Positions 61,604-64,000 of a stretch of 64,000 bases of DNA are shown one piece after another (positions within the stretch are counted from its first letter, which is position 1; the number at the start of each line of letters is the position of its first letter). The stretch is taken from positions 1-64,000 of the forward strand of contig NQMI01000118.1 of assembly GCA_002270565.1 (NCBI GenBank), read 5' to 3'. Under the pieces are notes generated by a model, which saw nothing but the letters and a program-made list of their open reading frames with translations, was not told the DNA's origin and did no database searches. Both the position numbers and the translations under genes were made by a program. The stretch comes from Stenocarpella maydis (lineage: Eukaryota > Ascomycota > Sordariomycetes > Diaporthales > Diaporthaceae).

Positions 61604-61640
61604 AAATGCCCGAAGGCATAATGCTGGAACAAGCATTGCC

Positions 61641-61646
61641 CATATA
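61641..61646 (-). promoter_or_regulatory. TATA-like element of the U6 gene
   Basis: TATATG within GGTATATGGG, about 21-26 bp upstream of the inferred transcript start, the usual distance for the upstream TATA of U6 genes. Confidence 0.6.
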
Positions 61647-62450
61647 CCAGGTCCCACCCTACGCTATAACTTGTATGCACCCTGACTCATGTGCTGTCTA
61701 GGTTCAGTTACTTGCCTCCCTAGAAACTTGCAAAGATTTTAAAGCAGATTGGTTTGCCAATATTACCTGGATTGCTTAGTTGCAACGGCTGCCATAAGCC
61801 TTGCTACATTACCTTGTGAATGATTCTTATGAAAATTTATAACGATCCTATAAAGCCCATAATTCTGCGCAGTCCTTAATTCCCAAGACAAGTCAGCTGT
61901 TCCAAGTGTTTGCCCCTCCCCGGCGCGGCTCAAGCAAATGTCTCACTAACATTTGACCAATCACACCCAACGAACCCATCAAGTAACGCGACTGTTCGCA
62001 ATGCTTTATTCCGTTAAGACTTGCAAAGTGTTGGGGTTGGGGTATGTGTGTGGGTGCGCTTCGTGGCAGAAAGCAGTTCTCATGCATGTGCTCACAAGGA
62101 GCTTGGTCGCCGGTTGATGCTGGAAGATCAGCTGAGCTTGATCAAGCGAATGGTGATTGCGGTCTACTCGAAGTAGCGCGCAAGCTGGAGATCAGTCACC
62201 TATCGTACATCGGAAAATTTTCAAGGATCAATGCATACAGCACCCTGCCCCCCTTTGAAATATTGTAGTCCAGCGTAAGCATGCCAATATCTTGGCATTT
62301 CTTGGATGCATCAGGCTTCACGCGTTTTGATTCCTGCCTTGCGGAGCACGGCGTCCTTCAGACGGCTCCGTATTCAGAAACAGGGATTTCCGAGCGCCAC
62401 TAACGTGGCTCGAAAATGGGCTTCCGTGCGACGATACACGCCCTATAAGT
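61647..62450. other. Island of normal base composition, no gene recognised beyond U6
   Basis: About 800 bp with mixed composition between two AT-rich blocks. Short ORFs only (for example 62044-62268). It may be flanking single-copy DNA spared by RIP together with the U6 gene. Confidence 0.45.
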
Positions 62451-64000
62451 CCTAGTATATGAAATATTTCTTTTTACTAAACTTCTGAATAAAATATATA
62501 TTTAATTATTACAATACCATTCAATATTCTTTTATAACACTATAGTATTGAATGTATTATACTATATTATATTATAATATATCAAAAATATAAAAATAAT
62601 TATTAATAAATGAGACTAATTTAATAATATATATCTACTTTTTTTAATAATTCTTATCTTAGAGTTAAAATAATTTCAAATATCTAATAAAGCTTTTAAA
62701 TATAATTCAATTTAATATAGTTGACTAATAAGTAGACTGTATTAGTAAGTAGATTAATTTTTCAACTTCTATCTTCGTTGATTTAAAAATACATATTAAA
62801 AATATTTAATATATATAGAAAGAAATATATAATTTCAAAACTCATTTAAGTTTTAATTTTATCTTATAATAATATTATTATAGTTACTAATTTACTATAT
62901 AAAGAATTAAAGTCAAACATATAAATTTAATATATAACTAAATAAAAAGAAGAAAAAAGAAAAAGAAATTATTTTCTAATTTCTATACTTTACTTGATAA
63001 TTAATAATATTATTTATAAATTTAATATTATATCAATATCTTTATAAAGAATAATGTCTATATCAAAAATATATATTATATAGAGTCTTAAATAATATAT
63101 GTATATTTAAATTTATTAAGAAAACAACATATAGCCTTTAATATTTCCTAATTGTGATGATTATAGTGAAAACGGGCCAAGAGGGAGAGCAAGGGGACAA
63201 AACCTCTATACACATAAAAAGGCACACGTTCTGCTAGAGCCCTGATTAAGCAACCACCCCAAGAGGAGCGTGGAAGGCAAGAAGAGGAGCTCCTAACGTA
63301 ATAGGAGAGTTATAAGGGGAATAGAGGGTGCTAAAAAAGAGAGGCAGAAAAAGAGGGTATAAGAAATAATTTCATAGTATATATATATATATTAGATAGA
63401 TATAAATTCATAGGGTATAAAAAGATTGATTCTTTAGGATTAGAAATTTCCTAAAAGTAATATAGGAGGGCCCCTTTTTATAGTCTTAGGGGGGAGGGAT
63501 GCTAAGGCTGGTTCTCCTCTGGATTCTGAAATATACCGGTCCCCCTAGACCCTAGAATATACCCCTCTCCAAACCATTATAAAGAATGAGTAATAGTCTG
63601 CCTAAAATAACTAAAATTACTCTCTTCCTTTAATTAGATAAGCTACTTGAATTTAGCTCTATTAGACCCTTTATAGCTCCTGATTTCTAGCCTGCTTATC
63701 CCTACTCTCGTTTTATTATAGCATGCTTAGTCTATAATCCTTCTCTTTTTATTTAACTGCCTTCTTATAAGCTTAGGATTGATGGCTATTATAAATTGCT
63801 AGCATGGGAACCTAGCAATTTGCTTCCTTAGTCCCTACCTACTTGCTTGTATTTTAGTTGTGCTCCTGAATTAATATGATTCTTATTGCAGCGGGTAATG
63901 GGTAATATAGTAGTAGTATAGCTAGAATAGAGGATAGAGATAATAATAATGACCTTGAGATTCTTGATTACTTAGGGATTATCCCATCTATATTTATATT
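62451..64000. repeat. AT-rich terminal stretch, probably decayed repeats
   Basis: 62451-63150 is again almost pure A/T. 63150-63370 is purine-rich and less AT-rich, followed by a TA microsatellite at about 63378-63392. From 63590 to the end it is AT-rich with stops in all frames. I recognise no element. Confidence 0.5.

Larger units (their letters stand above)
61350..61620 (-). ncRNA. U6 spliceosomal snRNA gene with three introns
   Basis: Exons on the minus strand: 61620-61604, 61551-61531, 61472-61439 and 61382-61350 (~105 nt). They assemble to a full U6: a 5' stem-loop ATGCC-TTCG-GGCAT, then GGTCAATTTGAAACGATACAG, the ACAGAGA box (ACAG|AGA across the exon 2/3 junction), GATTAGCATGGCCCCTGC, AAGGATGAC (internal stem-loop) and ACGCTCAATCAAAGAGAAGC, ending in a T7 run. 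Each intron starts GT and ends AG, with branch-like ACTAAT, CTGAC and CTAAC. A TATA-like TATATG lies ~21-26 bp upstream of the inferred 5' end. U6 pairs with U4 and U2 and forms the catalytic core of the spliceosome. The exact 5' end is inferred. Confidence 0.92.

Noticed and set aside
61446..61643. 65-codon ORF over the U6 locus
   Set aside because: It lies across U6 exons and introns; the RNA gene explains the conservation.

Overview
The window is a chromosomal segment of a filamentous ascomycete (Pezizomycotina, probably Sordariomycetes; I do not claim a genus). The signs are short GT-AG introns of 50-130 nt with CTGAC/CTAAC branch points, HET-domain and NACHT/STAND genes, a C2H2-like family and a mannitol dehydrogenase typical of these fungi. 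Transposon copies carry the C-to-T / G-to-A decay left by repeat-induced point mutation (RIP). Gene models below were assembled by hand from ORFs plus splice sites.

Layout. 1-2126: decayed pogo/Fot1-type DNA transposon with terminal inverted repeats. 2127-7324: mostly non-coding, with one small conserved gene (5255-5653). 7325-14473: broken allorecognition/immunity-type genes: a frameshifted NACHT (NLR-like) gene, a HET pseudogene and a remnant of a STAND N-terminal domain. 15147-17448: two small secreted-protein genes, one with a Kex2-type pro-region and one cysteine-rich. 20850-22555: a seven-transmembrane GPCR. 23202-26761: a kinase-like pseudogene between two ~160 bp direct repeats, then a gamma-glutamylcyclotransferase-like gene. 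29500-31300: gene remnants, including an ABC transporter ATPase fragment. 31749-36168: a C2H2-like zinc-finger gene with an in-frame TAG near its end, and an unrecognised gene. 38762-43501: an eight-exon gene for a 1414-residue protein that joins a zinc-binding domain, a P-loop GTPase, a RING-like domain and a patatin domain whose nucleophile serine reads as asparagine. 43799-46164: housekeeping-type genes (Nudix hydrolase, NADP mannitol dehydrogenase). 48012-51446: two further HET pseudogenes.

From about 51470 the base composition collapses into an AT-rich block with a RIP-mutated Ty3/Gypsy chromovirus (two LTRs, reverse transcriptase, integrase end and chromodomain, read on the minus strand), part of a second copy, minisatellites and long A/T homopolymers. 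Right after this block, in an island of normal composition at 61350-61620, lies a U6 snRNA gene on the minus strand. Removing three GT-AG introns (52, 58 and 56 nt) gives a canonical ~105 nt U6. Intron 2 interrupts the ACAGAGA box, and introns 1 and 2 carry sequences matching the RNA polymerase III A box and B box. This is the most striking feature of the window.

Taken together, the accessory parts look like a fast-evolving compartment rich in self/non-self recognition genes (HET, NACHT, patatin-GTPase, kinase-like), many recently disabled, beside RIP-inactivated transposons and a few intact conserved genes.
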